A program made the translations under genes and the position numbers. A DNA stretch of 64,000 bases from Acanthosoma haemorrhoidale. Taxonomy: Eukaryota; Arthropoda; Insecta; Hemiptera; Acanthosomatidae. The stretch covers positions 59,417,239 to 59,481,238 of the forward strand of contig OV884012.1 of assembly GCA_930367205.1 (NCBI GenBank). The letters run 5' to 3'. Within the stretch, counting starts at the first letter, position 1. Every line of letters begins with the position of its first letter. The notes beneath the pieces are model-generated. The model saw only the letters and a list, made by a program, of their open reading frames with translations, did not search any database and was not told where the DNA came from. Positions 49,796-61,469 of this stretch are shown piece after piece.

Positions 49796-50320
49796 GCAGC
49801 CCAGGTTAAAAATATACTATCGTTTTAGATGAGTTATATATCCCACATAACCAATTGGGTGAGTAGCCATAAGATTGATATATAGTGTTTTAATTAGATT
49901 CTTATAAGTTTATGACACTTGAAAAAAAAATTAATTAATAAATTTTGATGGTTTTAATGGTTATTTCACAGTTTTTATTTTTGGATTAACTTTTAATTAT
50001 TGACTACATAGGAGTATTTTTGCATTTTAAGAATTTTTAATTGTAGTAGAATAGAAGGACAATTTCAAAATAGGTACAGTTCAGCACTATTAGAGGAATA
50101 TAATTTATATTTTACTTAATAACTGTGACCATTGCTACGTATAATAATATTAATTAGTTTGTCTCCATATGCACAGGTAAAAGGTTTTATCATTTGACTT
50201 TTTAGTTTATTGTGGAGATAACTGAAGATGACAGACTAAATCTGTCTAAAGCGCTATTACAATAAAGAAGAAACTATCAGTTGTGGAAAGACAATAAAAC
50301 TGTTTTACAATTATACCATT
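49796..50320 (+). repeat. Family A repeat copy
   Basis: Second long copy, starting near TATATATCCCACATAACCAA and ending in CAATAAAACTGTTTTACAAT. The tail has CTGAAGA (50222-50228), a perfect hairpin GACAGA/TCTGTC (50230-50246) and TAAA where other copies have GAAA. This single change would inactivate a hammerhead, if it is one. Confidence 0.6.
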
Positions 50321-50854
50321 CCGCAATCCAATGACAGAAATCCATACTCAGGAGGACCAGTCCCGTTTACGTTTAAATTTTCCCTGTTAACAGCTTCGTT
50401 TAGTTGTTAGCTATGAGTTTCTCTCTTACAAAAGTTAAAGACATTAATTGTCACATAGAAAAACTACAAACCTATTTTGCAAGAGCCTCTTCACTGTCAT
50501 ATGACAGTTCTTCTTCTTTGGAATTTGATGATGTATCATTGTCACTGAGGTTATATTACATTGTCAATATCAAAGCTGCAAATTTATTTTTGAATTGATT
50601 TGTAACGTGTGCCCCCCTTATTGATTCACCTATTAACGCCTTTAAATCAATTACTCTGTGTACATAAGTTTTACCCCTTTAGTCCTAAAATTTTACAAAA
50701 AATGTTAAAATAATTATATTAAATTTATAAATAAAGCATTAATTTATTTTGTCTGAATCTGTTTCACTTCTAACTGTTTCATTTTCTAAAAGCAACTTCC
50801 TTTAATAAATAAATATTGCTATTTATATTTTTGTTTTTAGGTCAGTTCCACCAT

Positions 50855-50930
50855 TAGGTTTATTGATGTTCTAATTACAATCCTGGAGATTGTGAGACCC
50901 CTGTTCGACTCACTTCCACCTTTAAACATT
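50855..50930 (+). repeat. Weak tRNA-like B-box
   Basis: CCTGTTCGACTCACTT contains a B-box-like GTTCGACTC after GAGACC, but no A-box is clear. It may be an old SINE scrap. Confidence 0.2.
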
Positions 50931-50934
50931 ACAT

Positions 50935-51290
50935 TTTAAATCAACAATATGAAATATATTTTCAACTACGTAAACCGTAATTAAGAGTTACTAGTTTAAG
51001 TCGCCCTGTTCAATAATACCTATTTATTATTAATGTCAGAACAATAATAATATAATATAATTAAAATTGCCATTCTAATCGTGTTCACAACTCTAATGAA
51101 ACTTTACAAAGAGGGACGATTTTCCATGCTCACTTCATTTAATGCTCCCATGTTAAAAAAGAAAGTAATGAAAACAAAAAGTTTCATTACTCATTGTGTA
51201 TATATTAGTGTCATTTATGAGTGAACTATTGTGTAATGGAAACATTATTGTTTTTCAAACATATTGAGAAGGGTATTAATTAAAGATCTT
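50935..51290 (+). repeat. Family F repeat, copy 2
   Basis: Diverged direct copy of 21930-22310. Its best block (51101-51155) recurs inverted at 52298-52352. Confidence 0.45.
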
Positions 51291-51659
51291 GGAGTGCTGG
51301 TTAAGAATACGTATAATATGTTGTGGTTAAGTAGAGTCCAATTAAAAAATAACAACATAAAATTAGATATGAAACAGCTCCGCCCCTGATTAAAAATTCT
51401 CATGTAACGTACTTATCGATGTGTTAGACGAACTGATTTTGAATGTGTATGAGAATTGATTTAATAAAAATTAAGTCATCGATCAAGAGGCAGCAATTAG
51501 TAAGATTATCAAAAACCTCTTGAAAAAATGTCTTAATTATCACATATCATTCATTCTATATTTTCTTTAATAAATGTAATCATCTTCAATAATTAGGAGT
51601 GATACCATTCTATCTTTTTGATATTTTTAGATATTTTAAAACCAAAAGAATTTATTTTC

Positions 51660-51925
51660 TAAATTTGTATTGTTCAGCTAGAATTAAGTATAAGGGAAAC
51701 CATTAATGGTGCGATGTATCACGCTTGACTTCAATAGTTGTTCCATTGCGAATTATTTTAACATTTTCTTTATTTCGTTCAAATGGAAGAATACTGCTTC
51801 TGGGTATATTTAAGCACGTAAGGTATCTTTCACGTAGTGTATGCCATTCTTCAACGTTGCAGAAATTACATCTCCTGAGCACTCGTAGTGGTCCAGTGTT
51901 ACGAATTTCCACCATACTTAGTTAG
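51660..51925 (-). pseudogene. Possible LINE C-terminal zinc-knuckle fragment
   Basis: A 70-residue minus-strand frame contains RRCNFCNVEEWHTLRERYL. It resembles the C..C....H-type end of some LINE polyproteins (CxxC, then a histidine and an LRxKYL block), with the middle of the motif missing. Recognition is weak; it may be a chance ORF. Confidence 0.3.
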
Positions 51926-52297
51926 TGAATTTCTGGCGTTGATCTCCTAAGGAATTCTTTAAATGGGAGTATTCAATGAATGTTTCCGTCCTCCGAATTT
52001 CTTTTGCAATTATTGGTTCTAATTTATTTCCAAGATATCAGTATATAATTTATATACTACCGAAAGAAGCTGGTTGGCCGATTGCTTCCGGAGTCATAAA
52101 TGACTTACAGGATTTTTACACAATTCCATGCCCAAAGTATTTAATAAATACTCTTTAATTATTGCCTGCCAACTTGACAACTTTTTATTTCTCTATTACT
52201 AGTTCCACTTCTTCTTCCCGTACGACTACTTCATCACGTGTATAGTAAATGAAATTCAAATTGATCCAAATCTTGCTCCCTAAGACTTTTATTTTTA

Positions 52298-52352
52298 ACA
52301 TAGGAGCATTAAATGAAACTAACATGGAAAATCATCTCTCTTTGTAAAAGTA
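52298..52352 (-). repeat. Family F core block, inverted copy
   Basis: Reverse complement of the block at 51101-51155: ATGGAAAATCATCTCTCTTT on the plus strand corresponds to the family's ACAAAGAG...TTCCAT. The copies are about 1.2 kb apart in opposite orientation. Confidence 0.5.
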
Positions 52353-52507
52353 ATTACGAAAGACGAGTAAAGAGAGACATAAAAATCCAAGGTTGCAAAC
52401 ACAAGTATTTCAGATTGAGCAAAAACCAACAAACCCCTACAAACTAGGTCTCATAACTCTGACTTAGTAAAGATGGTGCCACCACGCAGTGCCAACACAG
52501 TTGTATT

Positions 52508-52970
52508 TTAAGAACCGAACGAGGTAGGCGCTACTCAATTTTATTTCGGGAGATACAGCCTAGAAGTAGATTGTAATTTGTCTCGGGGTGTAAGAGATCT
52601 TGATAATTAATAAATTTAAATATAGTGTTTATTTAATGTTTTTTAAATGAATAAACAATTTCATTGATATGATTCCTGATACAAATTTTTTCCGCTAATT
52701 TTTATTGTCTTGCCATTTTTTTTCTTTGTTTCCCGATAACGGACACCTCTATAGCGGACAGACAAAATTGAATTCCCTGTAGGTGTCCGCTATTGTAAAG
52801 TTTTGTTATTTATGTTTGTAGAAAATATGGTATTTACCCACATCCTCCTCAGCCCTCATGTACCAGACTTTTAAGTTCCGAACGAGGTAGGCACTGCACA
52901 CTTCTATTTTTGGGGCTATATCCTAGCAGTGGATTGTTATTTGGTTCGGGATGCGAGAAATTCTGATCCT
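52508..52970 (+). repeat. Direct repeats flanking a Tigger 3' end
   Basis: The segment 52508-52605 (CCGAACGAGGTAGGCGCT and following) recurs at about 52877-52970. Between them, 52640-52875 is a close copy (about 90% by eye) of 48650-48870, the Tigger right end plus its flank TATTTACCCACATCCTCCTC. The Tigger end therefore travelled with non-Tigger flanking sequence. Confidence 0.65.
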
Positions 52971-53139
52971 ACATAAACCGAAGTCAAGTAAACACAACCG
53001 TTGGGGAACATATACGTGATCGGTATCTGAAGAAGTCAAAGATTAGTATTTTTATTTTAAACGTGTCAAAAAGTGCCGAAATTGCTACTTAGAGTTTCGA
53101 TTGGGGTTTAACAGATATAGAACATATTATTACCTCTTT

Positions 53140-53480
53140 TCAAATGGGGCCAGCACAAAAAGTGGGCACACGCCGTGAATGGAGCTTTGAAGAGGAGCTT
53201 GGAAGTGTGTGGAAGATGCGATAATGAAGAGAGGATGAGCAAGGCAAAGAGCGAGCGTTAATTAAAGCACTAGGCGACAATGGAGCAGAGGTGTGAGACG
53301 GTGGTGCTCACTTAATATAGTGGGGCAAAAACAGCCCTCCACCTCTGTTTAATAATTACCTATAGTGGGGTAATGTGCGCGGCGAGGGGCGTCTCGTACA
53401 GCCCCGGGATTCCATTGTAGTGATTTTGATGAGATCATCGGCTCAAGTTTGCTCCAGTCATCAGCGATGAACCTCAATGA
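53140..53480. promoter_or_regulatory. Candidate enhancer with paired Sox sites
   Basis: A GC-rich island, about 6 kb upstream of the Sox start. It contains GACAATGG (53276-53283), CCATTGT (53412-53418) and the homeodomain-like TTAATTAA (53258-53265). No ORF or repeat. Inferred from motifs and position. Confidence 0.35.
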
Positions 53481-54859
53481 AAACGAAAAGGGTTTATGAA
53501 TAAATAAACTTATAAATTAATAAACTATTTATAAATCGACTGGAATGCTGTTACGCTGTAGTTGAATAATTAGAATATTTGAATTCTAGGGATGGTATTG
53601 TCTTGAGCTTAGTTTACAGAGGTCTTAGTAACTTTAGAAAATCTCAAGATCTGATAGAGAAATCAAATCGGTCGGTAGTTGAATAGTTAGATGGCATCAC
53701 TATAATTCTAATATTCTAATTATTCAACAACAGCTTAACAGCATAGCATTTGTCGGTAAGTTAAATAATATATAAGTGGATATATGTATCAGTAGAAAAT
53801 ATACATTGCTTATATATTGCCTCACAGTGTTATCTATTTGGTTACAGTTGAATATCAGATATATTAGTGTATCAATACGCAGATGTATCCCTCAATACTT
53901 AAATAACAAAGTTTCACACACCGAACGTATAATTTTTTTTTTTATAGGTTTTTTCCTTCAATAAGTTTGATATTTATATTTCGCAAGGGTTTTCTGGAGC
54001 CGATTCATTGGCATTCTCAAGTGCAAAAAAAAAAAAAAAAAAAACCAGAACAAATGCTTAAAATAATATTACACCACTTGTACGATACTAAAACAATACA
54101 TTTAAAATTTTCTTTACCAGTCAAAAACTGGAATAAAATCAAATGCATAAAACTTTATTTCCACATAAAAATAATAAATGAATAAATACAATCAAAATAA
54201 ATATATGTAAGACAATTATTGAAGGTCGGGTGAATAAACTGAAATCAGTTTCTCTGTAAACAAAGTTAGCAATTTTATTCACTATATATTATATTATAAC
54301 AATTATTAATATTGATTTACACAATCTTACCTGTAAAAAAAGAAACGACAATTACAGTTTATAACTATCACTTCTCTATTCACACTATTTACAAGTTTAG
54401 TTACCTAACATAACCTTCTCTATATGATAGCTGCTCCATCTGGTAGCAGCCAGTGGAAGCAGCGCGGCAAATTCAAATTAAAGAGAGAATACTTTCATTA
54501 CTTTATATATATATATCTATATGTTAATTACAATAAACTAAAACATTTCATCTTTAGCCATCCAACTTGGAAACAATTAAATAACCATTACCTACAAATT
54601 TCGGTTTTTTTTTTATCATTGAAATAAATATTACTATTATTATTATGAATATTAATATGTCAATCAATAGTGTAATAATATAGAAAGCCTAGTAAAGAGG
54701 CAGGACAAACAATATGTTTTTCATTCTTTCGAGTGTGCTGCTACGTGGAGTAGCACAGCATAAACGGTGGTTTTTCGGCCATATTTCCTATAGTGTTCAA
54801 TTGTGAAAACAGGAGCGATTGTTGTATATTAGAAAAAGCTGTCAGGCGAGTGTCAGTAG
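53481..54859. other. No recognised feature
   Basis: AT-rich, with an A-run of about 20 near 54026-54045. Short ORFs only. Confidence 0.4.
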
Positions 54860-55640
54860 CGAAGAGAATCGTTTAGAAAAGGGGAGCCTGTGAAAGATAC
54901 TGACTACAATCTGACAGGAAATAGGGACGGGTAAGGCGGGGCGGGATGGCGATCAAAAGGAAAAATGGAAACTGGTAGATGGAGTGGCGCTGGGCTAGCT
55001 GAATGGCAGCGGTTTCAGCAGAATGGTCCCTGCCAAGAAAGGATTGTCTCCCGATAGAAAAGAAGGAGAAAAGATGGAAAACAAACAGAAACAAAAGAGC
55101 CAGGAGCTGAGGAAAAAAAAACAAAAAAAAACGGATCTTCTTTCTGTTGATTGTAGGAAGCGGTTAGGCGTCATCAGTCTAATGGAGCCTTGCCAATATT
55201 TTACAGAGAGGAGGCTAGGAGGCAGTAGACAAAACCGAGGCCCCTTCATTATGAGCCGAGATTCATTTGTAGATAGCACACCCGAACCGATTGTTCGTCC
55301 ATAATTCAATTTAGGCGCTGCTTTGTCCTTGACTGTCTAACGCCCTCAGAGGACGGGCACGCCCGTTTATTTGCAATAATGGTAATACAGTGGACTATAA
55401 ACACGGCCATTGTCTACTCACTCAGCCCCATTGTACACCTTTTCAATTTCCGTACTCCGATAGCCGCTATTCATATTACACTAGTCTCATATTCATGCTA
55501 GTCCCAATATATAGTATATCCTTTCATATGCGTCCCTCTCTCTCTACCTGCTCTCTCTTCCGTACTCTTTTTAATTCGCCGACAATAGCGGACGCCCATT
55601 GTTCCAACAGGCGGGTTCAACTTGTTATTAAATAAATAAA
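54860..55640. promoter_or_regulatory. Candidate enhancer with dense Sox sites
   Basis: The largest GC-richer island upstream of the Sox gene (about 8-8.6 kb away). Sox-type strings: ATTGTTC 55290-55296, CCATTGT 55407-55413, CCATTGT 55428-55434, ACAATAG 55582-55588, CCATTGTTC 55596-55604 (a strong SoxB-like site). A pyrimidine-rich CTCTCTCT stretch lies near 55533-55560. Long ORFs on both strands (80-104 codons) reflect composition and match nothing known. Confidence 0.4.
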
Positions 55641-56156
55641 AGTTCGCTTCGTATACAGACACATAAAGCTGTTGTTCACTGAGTCCATGCTCGGAATCGA
55701 AACAGATATATAGTTGCTATTTGTAGTGGAGGACCAGCTAGAGTAATAAACTTGTTTGTTAAATGTTAAAAGTTTATAATAATATTATGAATTGTCATGT
55801 TATAATAAAAAAACAGTTTTACTTCCAAACGGATACATTAGATGAAGGGATGGTAATATGGAACCCTACTCTGTTTTTGACTTCACGAGTGCTATAGGAT
55901 TTCAAAAATTCGTAGCGACAACTACAGGAAGTAATGTATAGATTAGTAATATGCCATCAATTTCAAGTTTTCGCTCTTCCAACCACCAAATGGGAAAATT
56001 TAAATTTTATGAAAAATGTCAAAATGGTGCCACCAGCTTTATGTATGTGTAATATGGAACCCCATAGTGTTTTTGTTGGCAAAGCAATGTAGTACAATGT
56101 TTATCAGTTAAAAACTCATTTACAAAAAAGGCAAAGAAAGGTGAAAAAAAGTTTTT
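55641..56156. other. No recognised feature
   Basis: AT-rich DNA, no gene. Confidence 0.4.
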
Positions 56157-56830
56157 TTTAAATAAACCCAAACATAGTGGACTTAAGCCTAGTCCACACC
56201 AGAACAATATTCCAGGCGTGACTCCCGATGTCCCGCGTCTGTTCAGGGACAGCCCCCGCACCAATGAGCCTCGTCCACATTACAAGGGGCAATACTCCCC
56301 ACGCGGGCCTCGCTGTTTCACTTTTAATTCTAATTAATAATCGAAATAAACAAAAATGGGAAATATGGATGAAATTCAGGGCTACCAATGAGCCATGCCA
56401 TGATCTCCTGGCTAAACTAAAACTGGAAGGTGGCAGTGGATTTGTCAATTTTTTCAAGGATTACGCCCAGCGATTTTGAATAACTTCTACAATAGGTTGG
56501 ATGCAAGATCAGTTAACAAAATACTAATTTTAGAATTGCTAATGGATCTTCCTTTACAAGTCTCATGTATACTCTCAAGATTTCTTAATTTCTTAACAAG
56601 TGTGTCTATCATCACTTCAATTCAACCATCACACGACGTTCTACAAGCTCCCTTTCAGCATTTCATCCACGGATACATCACTGTTCATTGCAAGACGCCG
56701 AAAAGTGATTTTAGGTCCACTCTACAGTTTTGCATTTATTTTTCACTTATGGCCATGATTGATCCATTTGAGTCTCACCCCACCGCTGCCTCTTGCGTGT
56801 TGGGCTTACACTTATTGTCAATATAGGCAC
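56157..56830 (+). mobile_element. PIF/Harbinger-type transposase remnant
   Basis: The frame ending at 56479 carries HDLLAKLKLEGGSGFVNFFK; the next frames carry LLQ-VGCKIS-QNTNFR (about 56490-56535) and FTSLMYTLKIS (about 56555-56590). These match in order the N-terminal/helix-turn-helix part of HARBI1-like transposases (GFVNFFRM..DFE-LL..GPKISK.DT..R and YTSLQYLFKIS). No DDE domain was found. The 5' non-coding side starts with a GTCCACACC repeat-like end near 56190. Frameshifts and stops make it inactive. Confidence 0.6.
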
Positions 56831-58249
56831 CTGTGACAAAAAAACAATTTTTTTAACAACAGATGATTAAAAACACATCTTTACTACTTTTTGTCCATGC
56901 AACACGGAATCGCGTTTCAATATTATCACCACCTATGAACTCCCATATATTTCATACATCGCCAAAATGAAGAGCAGATTCACGATTAAAACTTGCCTTA
57001 ACACATTCCCTTGGACCAATGTGTAGTGCAGAAAAGTAACATTTTGATTATAATGTAAACAAAATAACAGTTTGAACTTACCTTATAAACGTTTTGGAAA
57101 TTCGTAAATCCAAGACAACATATGTTCTACTAGAAGGCGTGGTGGAAACTGAACCTAGCCCCTGCCCTGTGCTCTAACATCCCCTACGAAAAAATGAGGC
57201 AGTTGCTAATATCTCATTGTCCCTTCCCACCAAGATATTATGATGCTCCTTCCGCTTATCAACCAGTCTATTGATTGGATGCCTACAAAATCAAGTGAGA
57301 TAAATTGTCAAATTAACTAAAAAAACAGTGGATTGTGAAGATAATGAGTCACAAAATCCTTAAGCAATATTTATTTTTATAATTTAATTATCATATAATT
57401 TTCTTACAGAGCCAAAACCGTAAATACTAAGATATTATGTGTGCATTTTCAACTTCATAAACAGTATACAAATACTTGTATAGAGAAGAATACATAGATA
57501 CATTGTTCTTCATAATTACATTAGGGCGATATTCACGTCCTTCAGATTAGTTGAAAGACCAGACAACTGAACCAATATATTATAAAAACATTAGCTCCTT
57601 ATTCAATTTGCGAAAATAAAGGCTCGCATAGAACAGGGGTACTCAAATGAGAATTCACACTGAAATATCCATGAATTATGTAAGTCCTAAAAGTCTCCTG
57701 AAATTTTAAAATCAACCGTAAGAGCCTAGGAAATAATGAGATACAACTTGTTGCATATCTGAACGTGAAGATAAAATAATCAGTATATATAATAATAACA
57801 TATAATAAAATAAAAGGTGTTTCACTAAAGTCACATGGTACAAAAAAAAATAGCTGCCAGCAATAAAAGAGTGAAGTATAAAACAAAGGTGATAAAGTAT
57901 AATGGTATTACTTATTTTATTAGTTACAAAAGTCTTTGCATGGAGGCAGATAAACTTGTTTATCTATTATGCAACAATAGACGAAGTAGCACTCATTTTG
58001 CTATGCTTTTTATTGTCTCCTTAATTGCTTATATTAATGAATACACACCACTCGCCTCATTATACTGATATTCCAATTAACTATCCTGGGGACAAGAGAT
58101 TAACATTATGTTAATGAAATAAAGATAAATCTACACAGGATGTAACAGCCTAAGATTGATTATTCATCATTCTTCCTATAAGAAATTTAATTGTTCAAAT
58201 ATTAACATACAATATATGTATTAGCCGGAAAGGTGACAATACTGTGGGC
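56831..58249. other. No recognised feature
   Basis: A GC-richer patch at 57120-57290 includes CTCATTGTCCC (57213-57223). The rest is AT-rich with chance ORFs. Confidence 0.35.
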
Positions 58250-58391
58250 GAATCGGATGATCCCTGGGCTGTGTAGTTAAGGTGAGGAATTAAAGATTTA
58301 TGTTGAGAAAGAACAATATTTGAAATCATGGCTTTAAATGCGTTTACAGAGAAACTCAATTGAGTCTTTGGTCAGAGAGAAATATCATTAC
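58250..58391 (+). repeat. Repeat G, copy 2
   Basis: Direct homologue of 31465-31650 in the same orientation, about 27 kb away; the alignment ends near GGTCAGAGAG. Confidence 0.5.
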
Positions 58392-58559
58392 CTACTTCAA
58401 CTGATTAGCACGATAGATACAATCTTATTATATATAGGTATGTATATGTTATATAATATTCTTCTTTCCTCAATTTCACTTCTTAAAGGATTCTCGAATT
58501 CACCAGTTATAGTTCAATTCTAAATTTTATTTAAAAAACAAAAGGCATTTAGATGACGG

Positions 58560-58990
58560 ATATAAATGAGTTCGAAGTTTTTATAATGAACACAAAAATT
58601 GGTATTGTCCTTTAATTACTTGTATAAAGCAAGTTATTAATGAAGAAGAAGATTTATTCATTTGTGCTGACAATTTCACACATTAATAAGACGTACGATC
58701 TCCCCTGCTGGAATATTAAAAACACAATTTTTGGAATAATACGAATATTTCAAGAAGAAATCGCCAGTACGTGTACAAACCCAGAGCCTAAAAGGGTCTA
58801 GTAAGGACAAAAATGAAACAACCTGGCCCCGGAGGTCAAACAATGGGACGTGTAAAGTTTTGGGTCGGATGTGGTCTTTGGAGAAAGCAACAAGAAATTG
58901 CAGGTAGTAGAAGGTCATAAATGAAGGGTCGTCTGAAAATAAAACGATACCGCCCGGAAAAGGGCGAAATTCCTGCTTATGCCTTCAGCA
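58560..58990. promoter_or_regulatory. GC-richer island with a Sox-type site
   Basis: Contains AACAATGG at 58838-58845 and a small hairpin CCGCCCGGAAAAGGGCG near 58950-58966. No repeat or ORF evidence. Function inferred weakly. Confidence 0.25.
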
Positions 58991-61469
58991 GTCAAAATTG
59001 TGAATTATTGCTCTTCAAAAACATTGGAAGGACAACTAGTACTGGGCTACCAAAAGTAAGATAGCTGTTAATTATGTTAGAACCGAAAGACAAGAGCACC
59101 AAAAGCAAAAGCATTGTAAAAACATTTTTTATTTCCTTTACATAAAAAACAACTTTTGATTCAAATAAATTACATAATTGGATTGGCTTTTAACTCAGAT
59201 ACTCCCTATTCCAAATCAGAAATGTTTTAACATTAATATCTGTAAGCCCTTATGTCACATAATCCTCAGTCTAGACATTCAATACTGTTTGTTCATCACA
59301 TTATTTGAGATTAATATATCTATGAACAAGGCATTTAAACAAAACAAAAAAAAAGTTACTATTCAAAAAAATATTACTAAAGTACACATTAAATCAAACA
59401 AAATATTATTTTACTTAAAAATTACAGAAACAAATTGAGTCAGTCACTACATAAAACTTGGTTAAATTAGATCTCTCACATTATTTAATTATATATGAAC
59501 CTTACTGCCTACTTCAAAAACAATGGATAAAATGTCTCAAGTACTGACTGGATCTGCATCACCTTCATTCAGATGGCATGCTTCATACAACATGAGAATT
59601 GTAGAATTAGTTAATTCTATATATAACACAATAGTAGAATTGTGCTAAACTAGATAAATAAGTACATATGCATCTTTCACCCTAAGACGAATTCTTTCTG
59701 ACACATCAAGATCAATAAAACAACAGAACAAGAAGTTAGTTCATGGATATCACACCATTAATATTAAAATAGCTATTCTTATAATTATTAGCTTAAAAAC
59801 AAAAAAAAAAATCATACGAAGAGAGAACTCATTTCTACATTTTCTGTCCCACTTATCGATCGATATTTACTTTTTCAATCAAGAACCCCTCCGCTCAAAA
59901 AAAATACGTGCGAAGAGGTAAAGACAGGCTGCTACCTGTGACCTTGTTGATTCTGTAAAGGTCCTTGACCGAGCGCTCTCTGCTGGCAAGCGCTATGATC
60001 TGGTAGGTACTACCTCTTGACGGCACCAAGAGCTCTCTAGCTTAATGAAAGTAAACTAAGCCATTTAATAAATGGATGGTACTATCAATTTATAACTTTT
60101 CATACTGATTACATGGTACTGATAAACATTAATGAAATTAGTTAGTTAAAATTTAAGAATTCACTTATCATTATGTAAGCGTTGCCTTTAAACATATTAG
60201 AGCTGTAATAAAAAAAATTGAAATGTTTATCTGCTATTGAGTAATGCTTTTTTATTTTTGGAGTAATTTTCAATTAAGAATTCTCAAATTGAAGAGGTGG
60301 AATAAATAAATATTGATAGTACCAAAAATCCGATTCATTGACAATAATCACATCATCACGTCACAACTACCAAAAATTTCTTTACTTTTAGATAACCATA
60401 TGAAAATTATAAGACACGAATCTAAATAAAATTTCACATTCCAACACCCATAGTAGACGCCCCAAAGAATAATTAAATCATGAACGAAGATCAAGTTTGG
60501 TGAACTAGTAATATGTTTGGATTTATTAAGGGGGGGGGTCATACCTGTCATACCTTTCACTGATCGTAACACAAGTGTTTGATATTCTCTGCACTACAGG
60601 GAAATGGGATTAGTTCAAATATTGTACATCATGGAATCATTTATTGATTCGACTCAAGGAATAGAGGTAAAGTGATATTGATGATATATACTTAGAATAA
60701 CAACGATTTGAAAGGAAATGGATTTAAATATTTGTTGTGGAATATACAACGATAGAAAATTATTCAATATACAACAAAAGTTTTATTTTTAGAAAAATAA
60801 TTTCAATCTGCCATAATTGATAGTACTGATAGCAAGCGTCATTTAACCCATATTTTCAAAACACATTTGCTCTCTAATAAATACAATATATACAACATAC
60901 AATCCACACATATACTGCCTAGAACATCAGAAAAGATAACATAATATTCATAACCCAAAAATAAACATTTTAATGGACTGCCTTTTATGTATGCCTCATT
61001 AATTGTATATTTCTTTGTATACTTCTTTCCTGCAAATTTAGAACAGGTTTTGTGAACTATTTCTATCCATAGCAATTTCATTAATTCGTACATTTGTAAC
61101 GAATGCACTCAATCGGATTATCGGAAATATTTCAGAGGCTTCATTTAATTTTATTTGTTTGTTGTTTGCCACAATAAGAGCTATTTTTTATTGATCACAA
61201 TAAATTACATTCACTCCTTACTTATTTATTAAACATAAAATATTTTATTTAAGTGTAAATTTCTAATGAATGCGCTTAGGTTATTGCAAGGTATTCTGAA
61301 GCCTTATATAAAATGTTTATTAATTTGACGTTTAATTATTATTGATCAGATTCTTGTTATTGTTTTTTTTCTCAATTTTATTTTCCTTGAAATTATTTTA
61401 TCGATATGTAATTTTTAATATTTCCACTATATTGAATTATTTTTCAGAAGCTTTATTTAATAATTTTTA
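58991..61469. other. Mostly featureless; small GC island
   Basis: The island at 59905-60045 (GACCGAGCGCTCTCTGCTGG in it) is the only non-AT-rich part and has no assigned function. A G-run is at 60530-60539. No gene. Confidence 0.35.

Noticed and set aside
49779..49796. (TA)n and other short tandem runs as arrays of interest
   Set aside because: Simple microsatellites; no spacer-repeat structure, so not CRISPR-like.
54995..55309. Overlapping 83-104-codon ORFs on both strands
   Set aside because: Several frames open at once in a purine-rich island; Phe/Leu or Lys/Glu runs show a composition effect, not a gene.
58920..58945. Second mariner terminus (GGGTCGTCTGAAAATAAAACG)
   Set aside because: Similarity to the 4233 end stops after about 12 bases and no TA or transposase context was seen.
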